Shown here one piece after another: positions 12,337-21,464 of a stretch of 64,000 nucleotides of DNA; positions within the stretch are counted from its first letter, which is position 1; the number at the start of each line of letters is the position of its first letter. The stretch comes from Symsagittifera roscoffensis (Eukaryota > Xenacoelomorpha > Acoela > Convolutidae), in NCBI RefSeq assembly GCF_963678635.1, contig NC_087065.1:71621345-71685344 (forward strand), given 5' to 3'. Below the pieces are notes generated by a model, which saw only the letters and a list, made by a program, of their open reading frames with translations, was not told where the DNA came from and did not search any database. A program made the position numbers and the translations under genes.

Positions 12337-13178
12337 TTGTTTGACCTCGAAACTTTCCGAAATTTGAACGACGAATTGAAATACGAGCTGTATAAAGACT
12401 TGATCGAAAATTTTACTTATTTTAAACGAATTATCGAAAACTTAACTGTATCAACGAAAGATGAAGAAAAAGGAAACAAATTTATTGATCTAGAAAATTT
12501 TAAAAGACGGGCAATTCGAAAATTGCAGAAAACAAATTTGAAAATGAATGGAGCAAGATTGAAACTCGGAGCAGAAATCAGAACAAACTAAGCAAAAATA
12601 ACCAAGAAAGCAAGAATAACCAAGAATTTCTGCATTGCTGGAACGCGTGAGAAATAGTAAATCGCAACATTTTAAACATGTAACTTGGAATAAATGACTG
12701 CCTCTCAAATGATTTTGACGCGATGGAAGCCGTGAGTAGCTTAACAAAACTAATTTATCTCGTAAATCATAAATTCTCCCCAGAAACAATTTCACTATGT
12801 ACTGTAACTCCCTTAGGCGCTTTTAGAAAAGATTTTAATCCAAATGTACAGAAGCTAAACAAGCAAATTCTTAAATTAGTACGGAATGTAAAGGACTTGG
12901 GCGAAGTAAAATTGGATATTTTAGACATAAACAAAAATTTTAGTCAAAATACCGATGCGCTTAGCTCGGATGGTTTGCATCCTTCTGATGGGGGTGTTGA
13001 AATTTTGGTGCAAAGTTTCAGAGATTCTTTTAGAGGTTCTAATATTAATGCAAACACATGTGAGATTACAACCCGCCCCAGAATGAAGCAAACCCAACAA
13101 TCATCAAGTTTAGATCCAAAAACGGCAGAAATGATACAATTTTTCCAAAACGGTGCAAAATTTTTTAGGAAATACTAG
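12337..13178 (+). pseudogene. LINE ORF1 with SGNH/GDSL esterase-like end
   Basis: Two open pieces (12337-12591 and 12723-13178) separated by stops. The first is a charged helical stretch. The second ends with LSSDGLHPSDGGVEILVQSF, which fits the D-x-x-H block (catalytic Asp and His) of SGNH esterases; ORF1 proteins of CR1-like LINEs are known to carry such an esterase. The GDS block with the nucleophile serine is not visible. The tail (about residues 115-150 of the second piece) is basic and glutamine-rich. Confidence 0.5.
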
Positions 13179-13225
13179 TTTCGCAGTTTTTCTTGGTGCA
13201 AACTTTGGCGATTATTTAATTTATT

Positions 13226-13522
13226 ATGCTGAATATTAAGTTCTGGTTGTTTTGTGCAATTTTTCTACTTTCCAAGGCTCAGATGGAAAATATAGAAAAA
13301 ACCATTGTTTACTGGGGCTATCTAAGCTGCCATCAAAAGATGTTAACATCGAAAGATGGGATAAATGAGCGGAGAGCTACCAAACTGACTCATCTTTTCC
13401 TTTTTGCGTTGTTACTAACCCAGAGTGGGGATGTTGAAAAAAACCCTGTCCTATTGAAACCATTGAAACAGTCTACGGCATCTGCTCAAAAAATTGTGCA
13501 AATCTTAAATTTGTTCATTTGA
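13226..13522 (+). pseudogene. N-terminal segment of LINE ORF2 carrying a 2A-like motif
   Basis: A 98-codon ORF just before the endonuclease region. It contains LLLTQSGDVEKNPVLL at about 13408-13456. Active 2A peptides have D-[VI]-E-x-N-P-G-P; here all residues up to N-P are kept, but the final G-P reads V-L. 2A sequences at the start of ORF2 are known in APE-type LINEs of several invertebrates, so this is most likely a once functional 2A, now mutated. Overlaps the next piece by 4 bases. Confidence 0.6.
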
Positions 13523-13878
13523 ATTTTCAAAGTATTATTAGAAAACGGATGCATTTGAAAAATTTCTTGATGATATGGGCGAAAATACAATTATACGAAT
13601 TTCCGAAACGTGGCTTAAAAAAGAAGATAGTGACAATTTATGGAATTCCCACCCTAGAACGCATGCGATGTTCAGATATGAGCGGTAAAAAAGAAAGGCG
13701 GTGGCGTTTTGTTATATATACCAGTCAAATTGGCTCCGATATTGAGGCCTGATTTAAATTTATTTGATAGAGAAAAATATGAGTCAGTGTGGGTTGAGTG
13801 CAAATCTACATTTAACATTTCCAGTAATGAAAATTCTTGAGCTGGGTTAACACATACCTGTATACATCCCGAAGTCAC
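13519..13878 (+). pseudogene. LINE endonuclease, N-terminal part, frameshifted
   Basis: Read across frames the stretch gives the start of the apurinic-type endonuclease: LNFQSIIRK, then a block corresponding to I-S-E-T-W-L (catalytic Glu region, about 13590-13615), then GGGVLLYIP-like residues near 13695-13720, and YESVWVECKS (~13780-13805). At least two frameshifts. The domain stops near 13850-13880, where unrelated Gag-like sequence begins. Confidence 0.6.
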
Positions 13879-13883
13879 AAAGA

Positions 13884-14868
13884 ATGGCAGACAGATTCTG
13901 GAAATCCATGCCCGCGGCCCTGAAGAAGCCTACTCTTGATGAGCTGTACAGACGCCTGAGGGACCTGGATTGTACCCAGATTGACGAGAGAATGGCGGTA
14001 ATGCTGAATGCCATCCTCCAGTTGGAAGACCAGGGTGAATGCAGGGAGTCTGCGACGGAGGCTGTCTTGATGATCGGCTACACCACCGAGGGTATATCAA
14101 ACCAAGAGCAGACCAGATGGTTGTCTTGGAATGTGGATGGAGGAGTAAGGGGCTTTGACTTGGCAAGGAATCCTGGCCTGAGTAACAATACCGAATATGG
14201 CGCAGGGGAATTCCCACTACCAACTAGGCCAACAGCAAGATCTACAGGCCAGAGCTCGAGTAAGGTGCTATCGATGACGCGAGCACAACAGACGACCGAG
14301 GCGTATCCGGATCTTGGTGTTCTAAAGAAAGAGCTCGAGAAGACGCAGAAGGAAAGGAATAAGGCGAACCTCGATCGGGATCAGGCAAAGCTGGATCGGG
14401 AGAAGGTTCAGCTGGAAAGGGACCGGGCGGTCAACGAGCGAGATCAGACTCTGAGGTTGCTTGAGATGCTAAAGGCTGAACATCAGCAGGAGCTAAGGGT
14501 GCGGGAGAATGCCGCGAATTGTGAACAACTGAAGTCGGAGTTGGAGTGAATAGAACAACGACAACGCGAACTTGACGCACAGAAGGGAGCCAGGCCGAAG
14601 GAGCGAGTGGTTACCAGCTCGAGACCAGAGTCACGCATGGAGGTGGATGAAGTCCCCAGAGCAAGAGCACGGTTCAACCTTGACCGCGAGGCCCGGGAAC
14701 ACATGAGTGAAGGGTTGGAAGTTTGGATACCGAATGACGCAACGTCTTCCTTGCGTAGCCTAGAGACGCAACCCGTACGCCCGCTGATGGATGTGGTGCT
14801 GCCGGGATATACCCCAACCTCGACCTCGAGTGACAGTCAGGTGAGCGGCGGCTCATCGCGTCTGAAAG
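13884..14868 (+). pseudogene. Gag-like coiled-coil fragment inside the LINE
   Basis: Starts at ATG 13884 (MADRFWKSMPAALKKP) and is open for 221 codons. A TGA at 14547-14549 interrupts it, but the same frame continues to at least 14868. Residues about 140-250 are a long heptad-type coiled coil rich in Lys/Glu/Arg (LDRDQAKLDREKVQLERDRA). Base composition is richer in GC than the LINE around it and resembles the coding style of the giant LTR elements. No zinc knuckle is present. It is not visibly the same as gag or the pre-gag ORF of copy 2; it may be the 5' ORF of a related family such as copy C. Identification is by style, not by a recognised domain. Confidence 0.4.
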
Positions 14869-16944
14869 ATACACCTTATAAAACCGACCATTTTGCTTCA
14901 TTTATTTTGACGGATATAAATTGCGGCAAAAGTTTACCGAGGATAATTTCGACTTTCAATAAGAAAAATTATCAGAAAAATGAATTTTGCAATACACTCT
15001 CCGCTCTTCCTTGGTATCTCTTATATCAATGTACAGACGCACAAAACATGTTCTCGACGATGATTTATTTAATTTCTAGTGCTCTTCAGTAACATGCTCC
15101 TATCGAAAAAAAATTTGTTCGTATATTTAAACAAAAATATGTGTTGAAAACGGAACGGTTCGATTCAGAATGTCAGCAATTGTTGATTAAGAAACAGAAT
15201 TCACTCAGATCATATCGCAGTCAAAGCACAAGCGATAATTGGTCAAAGTACCAATTTTTATGTAATCAAATGAGCCAATTGATTAGAAGTAAACAACTCG
15301 ATCATTTAAAAAATTGTTTTTCACTTCTCAGCACTATCCAACAAAAATGGAAATATATTAACCAAGATAGAGGTACATGTTCTGGCAACAACCGAATTAC
15401 AGTTCTACGAAATTCCTTCCAAGATGATAACCCAAGACAAAAAAATTGCCAATCATTTAAACTATATTTTTTCAAACTTAGGCGAATTTTTCGGCGCTAA
15501 AAAGCCTCCGAATTACAACAAATCTGCCTCTGAATCTGCGCCTTTCCTTTTTCAACACATTACAGTGAAGCAATGCTTTAATATCGTTCGAAAAATCAAT
15601 GTCAGAAAACCACTCGAACCTTGTACCGTACCTGCTTGGGCAATCATTGACGGTCAATCAGTTATAGTTCCACATTTAACTTTTGTCATAAATACTTGCT
15701 TAGATGAGATCATTTTTCCGATCGAACTGAAAAAGCTCACGTAACCCCTTTGTTTAAAAAAGATGACCCAATGGATGCAAAAAATTATCGGCCAATATCA
15801 ATAACTTGTGCTTTTTCTAAAATTTTTGAAAAAATTTTGCATGCCCAAATAACTGAACATCTTGACAAATTTCAAATAATGACACCATTTCAATTCGGAT
15901 TTCGCAAAAACATTTCAACACAAGATGCTTTTTTTTATGTGACAGAAAGTATTCGAAATCAAATAGATTCAAAAAAAATTGTACATGCAGCTTTATTAGA
16001 TCTGTCCAAGGCTTTTGATTCCATTTCGCATGAAGTTTCAATTGAAAAAATGCTTTCTCTCGGTTTTTCAAATGGAGCAAATGCTTTAATTGCTAGCTTC
16101 CTAAACAAACGTATTCAAAGAGTAAACGTCAATGGAATCTTTTCAGACTGGGTTGAAATCAAACGAGGTGTCCCACAAGGAACGGTACTTGGTCCGTTGT
16201 TTGTCAATTTATATGTTAATGACATACAAGAGCGATTATATGAAGGTTGTACTTTAGTTCAATATGCTGACGACTGTATGGTTTTTTCATCTTCTATAAC
16301 TTCTGAGGATGCCTTGAATCGATTGCTAAAATCACTCAATAATCTAGCGGAATTTTTTTACAGAGAACCAATTGAATCTGAATGCATCTAAATCGGAATT
16401 TATAACATTTTGTCAAAAAAATGATAGCAAAAAGGTAGATACTGATAAAAAAGTAATTAATGGGCATTATGTAGCCGAAAAATCAGAATGCAAATATTTA
16501 GGCCTTATTCTTGATTCAAGTTTATCTTTTCATGCTCAAATCAAAACAATTCTCCAAAAAAAGGCAAAAGGAATTAAAACTATAGATACAATTGGACAAC
16601 AACTGCCGAAATTATCATTAGTTGCCTTGCTTCATTGTCTTGTTTTATCACATTTAGATTATTCAGCAATATTTTTAAAACAAATTAATGCTACTTTGAT
16701 GCTGTCTCTAGAGAAACAGTTGAACTGGGCGTTAAAAAGAACATATTTCAGATGGAAATTTAAATCTTCTTCCCTTCGAATTAGCAAATCGTTCATTGGA
16801 ATCGAGAAAAGAATTGGTTACACATACTTATACCAATATCTTACAAACAAAAAGAAGGCTTTTCAAAATACATTGAGACTACCGACCGCCAATTATAGGC
16901 TCAACAAAAGAACGAATCAAATTATTTATGACAAACATTGTTAA
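14869..16944 (+). pseudogene. LINE ORF2 C-terminal part: reverse transcriptase (CR1-like)
   Basis: Resumes with TDHFASFI, corresponding to the SDH end of the endonuclease, then reverse transcriptase in at least four frames (to 15092, 15141-15500, 15424-15744, 15750-16391, 16372-16944). Blocks: N-Y-R-P-I-S-I-T (~15785), FQFGFRKNIST (~15890), LLDLSKAFDSISH (catalytic A, ~15995), RGVPQGTVLGP (~16165), and QYADDCMVF (catalytic C, ~16260). The thumb region follows and stops at LRLPTANYR...DKHC, where copy 1 of the LTR element interrupts. The remaining C-terminus is at 44870-45200. Frameshifts make it inactive. Confidence 0.85.
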
Positions 16945-16963
16945 CATTTAACATTGTTAAAAG

Positions 16964-19816
16964 TTGAACAATAAAGAGGGTGAAGTTGTAGAACAAAATC
17001 TGCTGCAAGACTATTTGTCCGGGGAGGAGGATGATGAGAAGAACCAGCGATCACAAGATCAACACCCGGGACAAGGAAAGTTGTCCGGGGAGTCTGAGAT
17101 AAGCGAGGAAATTCCTGATGAGAAACAGGACCCAGAGAACAAGGTTTTGTCCGGGGAGTTCAGGTGGATGCGAAGAAAGCACAGACATGATCTGGAGGAG
17201 CGTGCAGTTTCCAGCACAACCTCTTCGACGGATGATGCTTCCCGAAACTCAGGAATGAACACCTATTCAGACAGGAACTCGAGTTCGGGATCCGAACTGT
17301 CAGAACTGGCGATACACACGCTACTAGTGGAAACTCGGGCGAGAGACCTGGACAGAGAGGTGTACCAGGATCCTGACAGTGATCGCTACCTAATACCAAG
17401 CAAAAGAGTCTTTGACAACGCAGCGGATGACTTAGAAACGATAGCGGTATCGAAACGTTCGATAAGCCTGTTGCCGCAGAAAGAGGTAGTCAGGACTGAT
17501 CTTCAGCCGTTTCAGCAAGAAACACAACCGTTGGCGAAGATTTGATGCGTTAAGATGGAAGAAGACACACATCAGCCCAACGAGCTGAATAGTCAGATGA
17601 GAGTCATGAAGACGTACTTGAAGGCGAGATACAGACTCTCGGACCTTCTAAGGGCGCAGAGAAATGATCGCATGACAAGCAACCTAAAAAGATGGATAGA
17701 AAACGGTGCACCTGACAAAGGTGACCTAGAAGAAGACAGCTATAGGATCCTGAGACAATACTTCATGCAGAAGGAGGGGAGATTATATCTGAACAAGGAC
17801 GGGATCGTGGCTTGCAGGAGAAGAGAAGAAGACAAGGTCTTATACAAATATAACGCGATAGTGTTGCCGCAACTCTATCAGACAGAACTATTATTCAGGT
17901 CGTATGATCAGATGGGCCATCAAGGGATCGACAAAGTGTATCAGAGGATCCTGAAGCGCTTTGAGTGGCCTGGAATGAAAAAGGCATGTGAGAAATGGGT
18001 AACAGCCTGCCTGTCATGCCAACAGGTCAAGGATCCAAGGAAATTACGATTTCCTTTACAATCGATTGAGTCGTCTGAATTCAACGAGGTGGTGCAGATA
18101 GATCACCAGAAGATATGCATGACAGACAACGGTTATAACCAAGTCTTGGTCATGATAGATCACTTCACGAAGTATGCAGAGGCCGTGCCCTGCATAACTG
18201 CCTCGGCGGAAGAGACATGCGACCACCTGATCAACACGTGGATAGCAAGACATGGTTGTCCGATGACGTTTCAATCGGATAATGGAACAGCTTTCGTAGG
18301 AGAGCTTACGAAAGAGCTTATGAGACACAGGTCGCTCAGGCTCACTCCACGACATACCACCCTCAAACGAATGGCCTAGTGGAAAGGCAGAATAGGACGT
18401 TAGTGTCGATGCTGAGGGTATATTGTTCCAGGTACATGACCGATTGGGACAGATACCTTCCACAGGTGATGGGAGCTTATAATATCACGCAACACTCCAC
18501 CACTGGAGTCAGTCCACACATGATGCTGACGGGACACGAGAAGTCTTTACCCTTGACATTCTTCTACCCAGAGTATGAGGGAAAGAAAACATCTCCACAG
18601 GTTTACGTAAGGGATGTGTTCAGACGTCAACAGGAGTTGAACGATCTGTGCAGACGAAATACTCAGCAAGCACAGGCAAGGCAAAGGAAAAGATTCGACA
18701 AGAAAGCAGCTGGCGCAAAAGCTTACTCGGTGGGAGACTACGTATGGGTATTTCAGAACGTTATACCACCGAAAGGGACAAAGAAGCTTCTAAAAAAAAT
18801 GGAGGGGACCCTTCATGATTACGGAGGTGCACCAGGAGGGACGCTTTTATAGACTGAGTACTGGCCGAGCCGCCCACTACGAGAACATCAAGCCACACAA
18901 TCCATCGACAGAAGACTGGTGTATACCTGCAGACATGGAAGAAGGGGATTATCTAATGATGGATCCTGCTTGTGAGGTCAATGAAAAAGGCACCAGGGAG
19001 AAGAACGATGGAAACGAAGTCGTAGAGGAAGGTACGGATACACCATTGGACCTGGATCCAAACGAACAGATCGAAGCGGACGATGAAACCTTACCCTACG
19101 CAGAAGAGGATGGGCAGGATCCCGAACAGATAGAGGTTCCCAAGAACTTGGAACCAGATCTTCCATTCACGATGCGGACTCGTCAGAAGGACGGGACGAG
19201 ACCAAGAAAGAAATACAATCCTTACGGTGACGACTTTGTAGTGGATAGGATAGATCTAAAGAAAATATTGGAGGAAGTAGTGGGTTTAGAGGAAATAACC
19301 GTGTCACAAGACATTGACATAGTCGATGATCACAACGATGAGTGGGTTGACGACTGGTCGAAACCCGAGGTAGAATTCGACGATGAGCAACAGCAGTCAA
19401 ATGAACAAGACCTGACGAACCTGCGTGTCTTAGAGTGGCTGAACAAAATGACATCAGACCCTAAAAAGACCAGCGTTACGATTCAAGACGTAGATCGTGA
19501 AAGCGCGAAATACATTAAGACCGAACGAGATGATCCTTCCTGGGCTGCCCAGGAAGGACAACTTCTCATTCCAGCTTCTAATCTTGACTTGATATCCGGT
19601 ATGCGATCGACGGGGACGCCGATGGATATTTTTGTCCGGGGAGTGGGGGTAGGACTTACCCACACTGAAAACCTGATAATAAAAAAATTGAGAATAGCAA
19701 GAGAAACAGGAGAGTTAGAAGCAGAAACAGGCGAAGAACCTAAGAAACCTGACATAGACAGGGTGGTTGAGTCATATTTTAACTTACCAAATGAATATTC
19801 AAGTAACAGACAGTGA
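16964..19816 (+). pseudogene. Integrase ORF of copy 1, 5'-truncated and broken
   Basis: Nearly identical to the intact integrase ORF of copy 2 from its residue ~125 on. Breaks: TGG to TGA at 17543-17545, a 4-base deletion near 18331, and one extra A in an eight-A run at 18792-18799. It keeps H-Q-G...C-L-S-C-Q-Q of the zinc domain, but the first zinc-binding His is Tyr (RSYDQMGH against RSHDQMGH in copy 2). The core with QIDHQ, SDNGTAF and the V-E-R-Q-N-R block is readable across the breaks. The C-terminal acidic tail is open (18815-19816) and overlaps the macrodomain ORF by 26 bases. Confidence 0.85.
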
Positions 19817-20243
19817 TTTCATACTCACAAACAGAACATGTGCGATAACAATCACCGCAGACATGAGTTTTAGGACAGCGTTAGCGGCAGACTTTAAGAG
19901 AGAATACAAAAACGTGGAATTCCTTTGGAAGCAAAGACCAGGGATAGGTGGCGCAGCAGCCTTACCTCCGGTGGTGTCGCAGATACCGGGAAAGTACTTA
20001 TGCTTCTTGGTAACGAGGGCGACAGAGAAGCAGCACGTGGACCCAGAAAACCTAGTCTTGTCTTTGACGAGGCTGAGGGACTTCCTTGTGGAAATGGACG
20101 TGAAGGAGCTCTCGCTTCCAGTGTACGATCCAAACAGAGGAAGACTGCATCCTCGGGAATTGTACGCGCTTGTACACGTGATATTCTCTGATACAAACAT
20201 ACAAGTATATCTACATAAGAAATATTACTTAAGTATAGGCTGA
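19791..20243 (+). CDS. Macrodomain-like protein after integrase, copy 1
   Basis: A 150-residue ORF from ATG 19791, overlapping the integrase stop (19814-19816) in the +1 frame. Its pattern matches the macrodomain class of TARG1/OARD1 and yeast Poa1: a first strand and a loop A-D-M-S-F-R-T-A-L-A-x-x-F (residues 23-35), the central strand GKYLCFLVT (67-75), helix and strand ENLVLSLTRLRDF...KELSLP (86-110) and the last strand NIQVYL (136-141). Proteins of that class bind or remove ADP-ribose. The glycines of the usual first loop and the usual R-I-G-x-G-x-D phosphate loop are not kept (VYDPNRGRLHP, 111-121), and the lysine used for catalysis in TARG1 is not obvious, so activity may be changed or lost. 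Fold inferred by pattern, not by search. Confidence 0.7.
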   Translation: MNIQVTDSDFILTNRTCAITITADMSFRTALAADFKREYKNVEFLWKQRPGIGGAAALPPVVSQIPGKYLCFLVTRATEKQHVDPENLVLSLTRLRDFLVEMDVKELSLPVYDPNRGRLHPRELYALVHVIFSDTNIQVYLHKKYYLSIG

Positions 20244-20522
20244 GTGAAGTGCGAAAGAGTGTTAGGCCAAAGATTAAGTTGTGTGTAATATGTGATATGT
20301 GTGTTATGTTATGTTATGTGTTAGGTTATTAAGATCATGGGTAAGTAGGGGTTAGTGACCATGAACAACTGAATGACGATCTTGGGAATAGATCCAAAGT
20401 TTGGACTGTCCAATCTTAGGTCGAATTCCAAAATTTTAGAAACCAATTGATTTTAACAAATTTTAGGATAAATATCTTTTTATCTGAACTGTTTTAGGCA
20501 AATTTTAACGATATATGTTAAG
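20244..20522 (+). promoter_or_regulatory. Non-coding gap with candidate splice acceptor before ORF A
   Basis: 279 bases without coding potential between macrodomain ORF and ORF A; the first half has TGTGTTATGTTATG-type repeats. A pyrimidine-rich run CTTTTTATCTGAACTGTTTTAG ends at 20497 (given here in part: TATCTGAACTGTTTTAG), and from there the ORF A frame is open. This would suit a spliced subgenomic mRNA, as for retroviral env. In copy 2 the AG is changed to AA (about 30620). Function inferred. Confidence 0.35.
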
Positions 20523-21464
20523 GTGAACCTGGCGGAAAATGCCGGAGAAAAGACCGCTGAGTTTGTGAACAGAATGTGTCAGATTACTCTGGAAACCTTC
20601 TGGACTCAGGAAGTGAAGGGACAGGAGGGATTTGAAAGGACAGACAGCATGCTAGAAGTGTTGGGAGCCGGATGGACCGCGTCCTTGTTGGCAAAAGTTT
20701 ACCCAAAAGTCTCGCACTATTTGATAAAAGAATTCCTCCAAGCAGTAGTGAGAGTATCGATAGTGGAATTAATAGCCTTGTTCGTGACATTCGGAGCGGA
20801 GAGTTTCGTGAAAGGACCGGCGATACTGCTTACGGATGGAATACAGAACCTGCGACTAGACGGACTTCTGACATTGATCGCAATAACCCACGGAAACTTG
20901 GGAGGACTAATGAAACTGGCACGTTGTCCAGAGCAGATGAAAGAGAGAGTGAGGAACCTGGATATGAAGAAATCCACGGACTCGTGGAACAAAATAAGAG
21001 ACCTGAGACACACTCTTATCCAGTATCTCTTGCAGCAAAATCGCTTTGGAACCGGAGAAGACGAGACAATTGAAAGAGAGGAAGATGTTAGACGACATGT
21101 TGGAGGCATGCCGCTATTAACAGATTTGAGCTTAGCTATGAGAACCGATCCCTTGGCGCTGATCAGAGGAGTCACGGAGTTCGTGACAGTGATCTATGGA
21201 CCAGCAGTCACGTTTGCATTCCCTGACGTTAAAGTGGAAGCATATAGGAGGTCGGTGCTGCACCTGAACCTCATATCGGCAGTGGACGGTAGTACACTGA
21301 ACTGGTGTGAGCAGAACACATTGCGGGAACTCATGAGTGAAGATCTGTTGTTTGCGAAGATATCAGAGCCAGAAATGACGATCATCATTTTTGACGATCA
21401 CTTCCGTGACCGCATGGGAGAAGTATCGACCGCATCGAGGTGTTTCCAAAGCTTTGGAATCTGA
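20523..21464 (+). CDS. Accessory ORF A, copy 1 (unknown function)
   Basis: 313 codons counted from GTG 20523; the first ATG in frame is 20574, and the frame is open upstream to the candidate splice acceptor at 20497. No recognised domain. The last two thirds match ORF A of copy C: QQNRFGTGEDE, GGMPLLTDLSLAMRTDP, IYGPAVTFAFPD, and a VDGSTLNWC block. Helix-rich, with hydrophobic stretches at residues ~75-95 (VVRVSIVELIALFVTF) but without a clear signal peptide or cleavage site. It overlaps the ORF B frame by 55 bases. Intact, unlike the integrase of the same copy. In copy 2 the whole ORF is deleted. Confidence 0.7.
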   Translation: MNLAENAGEKTAEFVNRMCQITLETFWTQEVKGQEGFERTDSMLEVLGAGWTASLLAKVYPKVSHYLIKEFLQAVVRVSIVELIALFVTFGAESFVKGPAILLTDGIQNLRLDGLLTLIAITHGNLGGLMKLARCPEQMKERVRNLDMKKSTDSWNKIRDLRHTLIQYLLQQNRFGTGEDETIEREEDVRRHVGGMPLLTDLSLAMRTDPLALIRGVTEFVTVIYGPAVTFAFPDVKVEAYRRSVLHLNLISAVDGSTLNWCEQNTLRELMSEDLLFAKISEPEMTIIIFDDHFRDRMGEVSTASRCFQSFGI

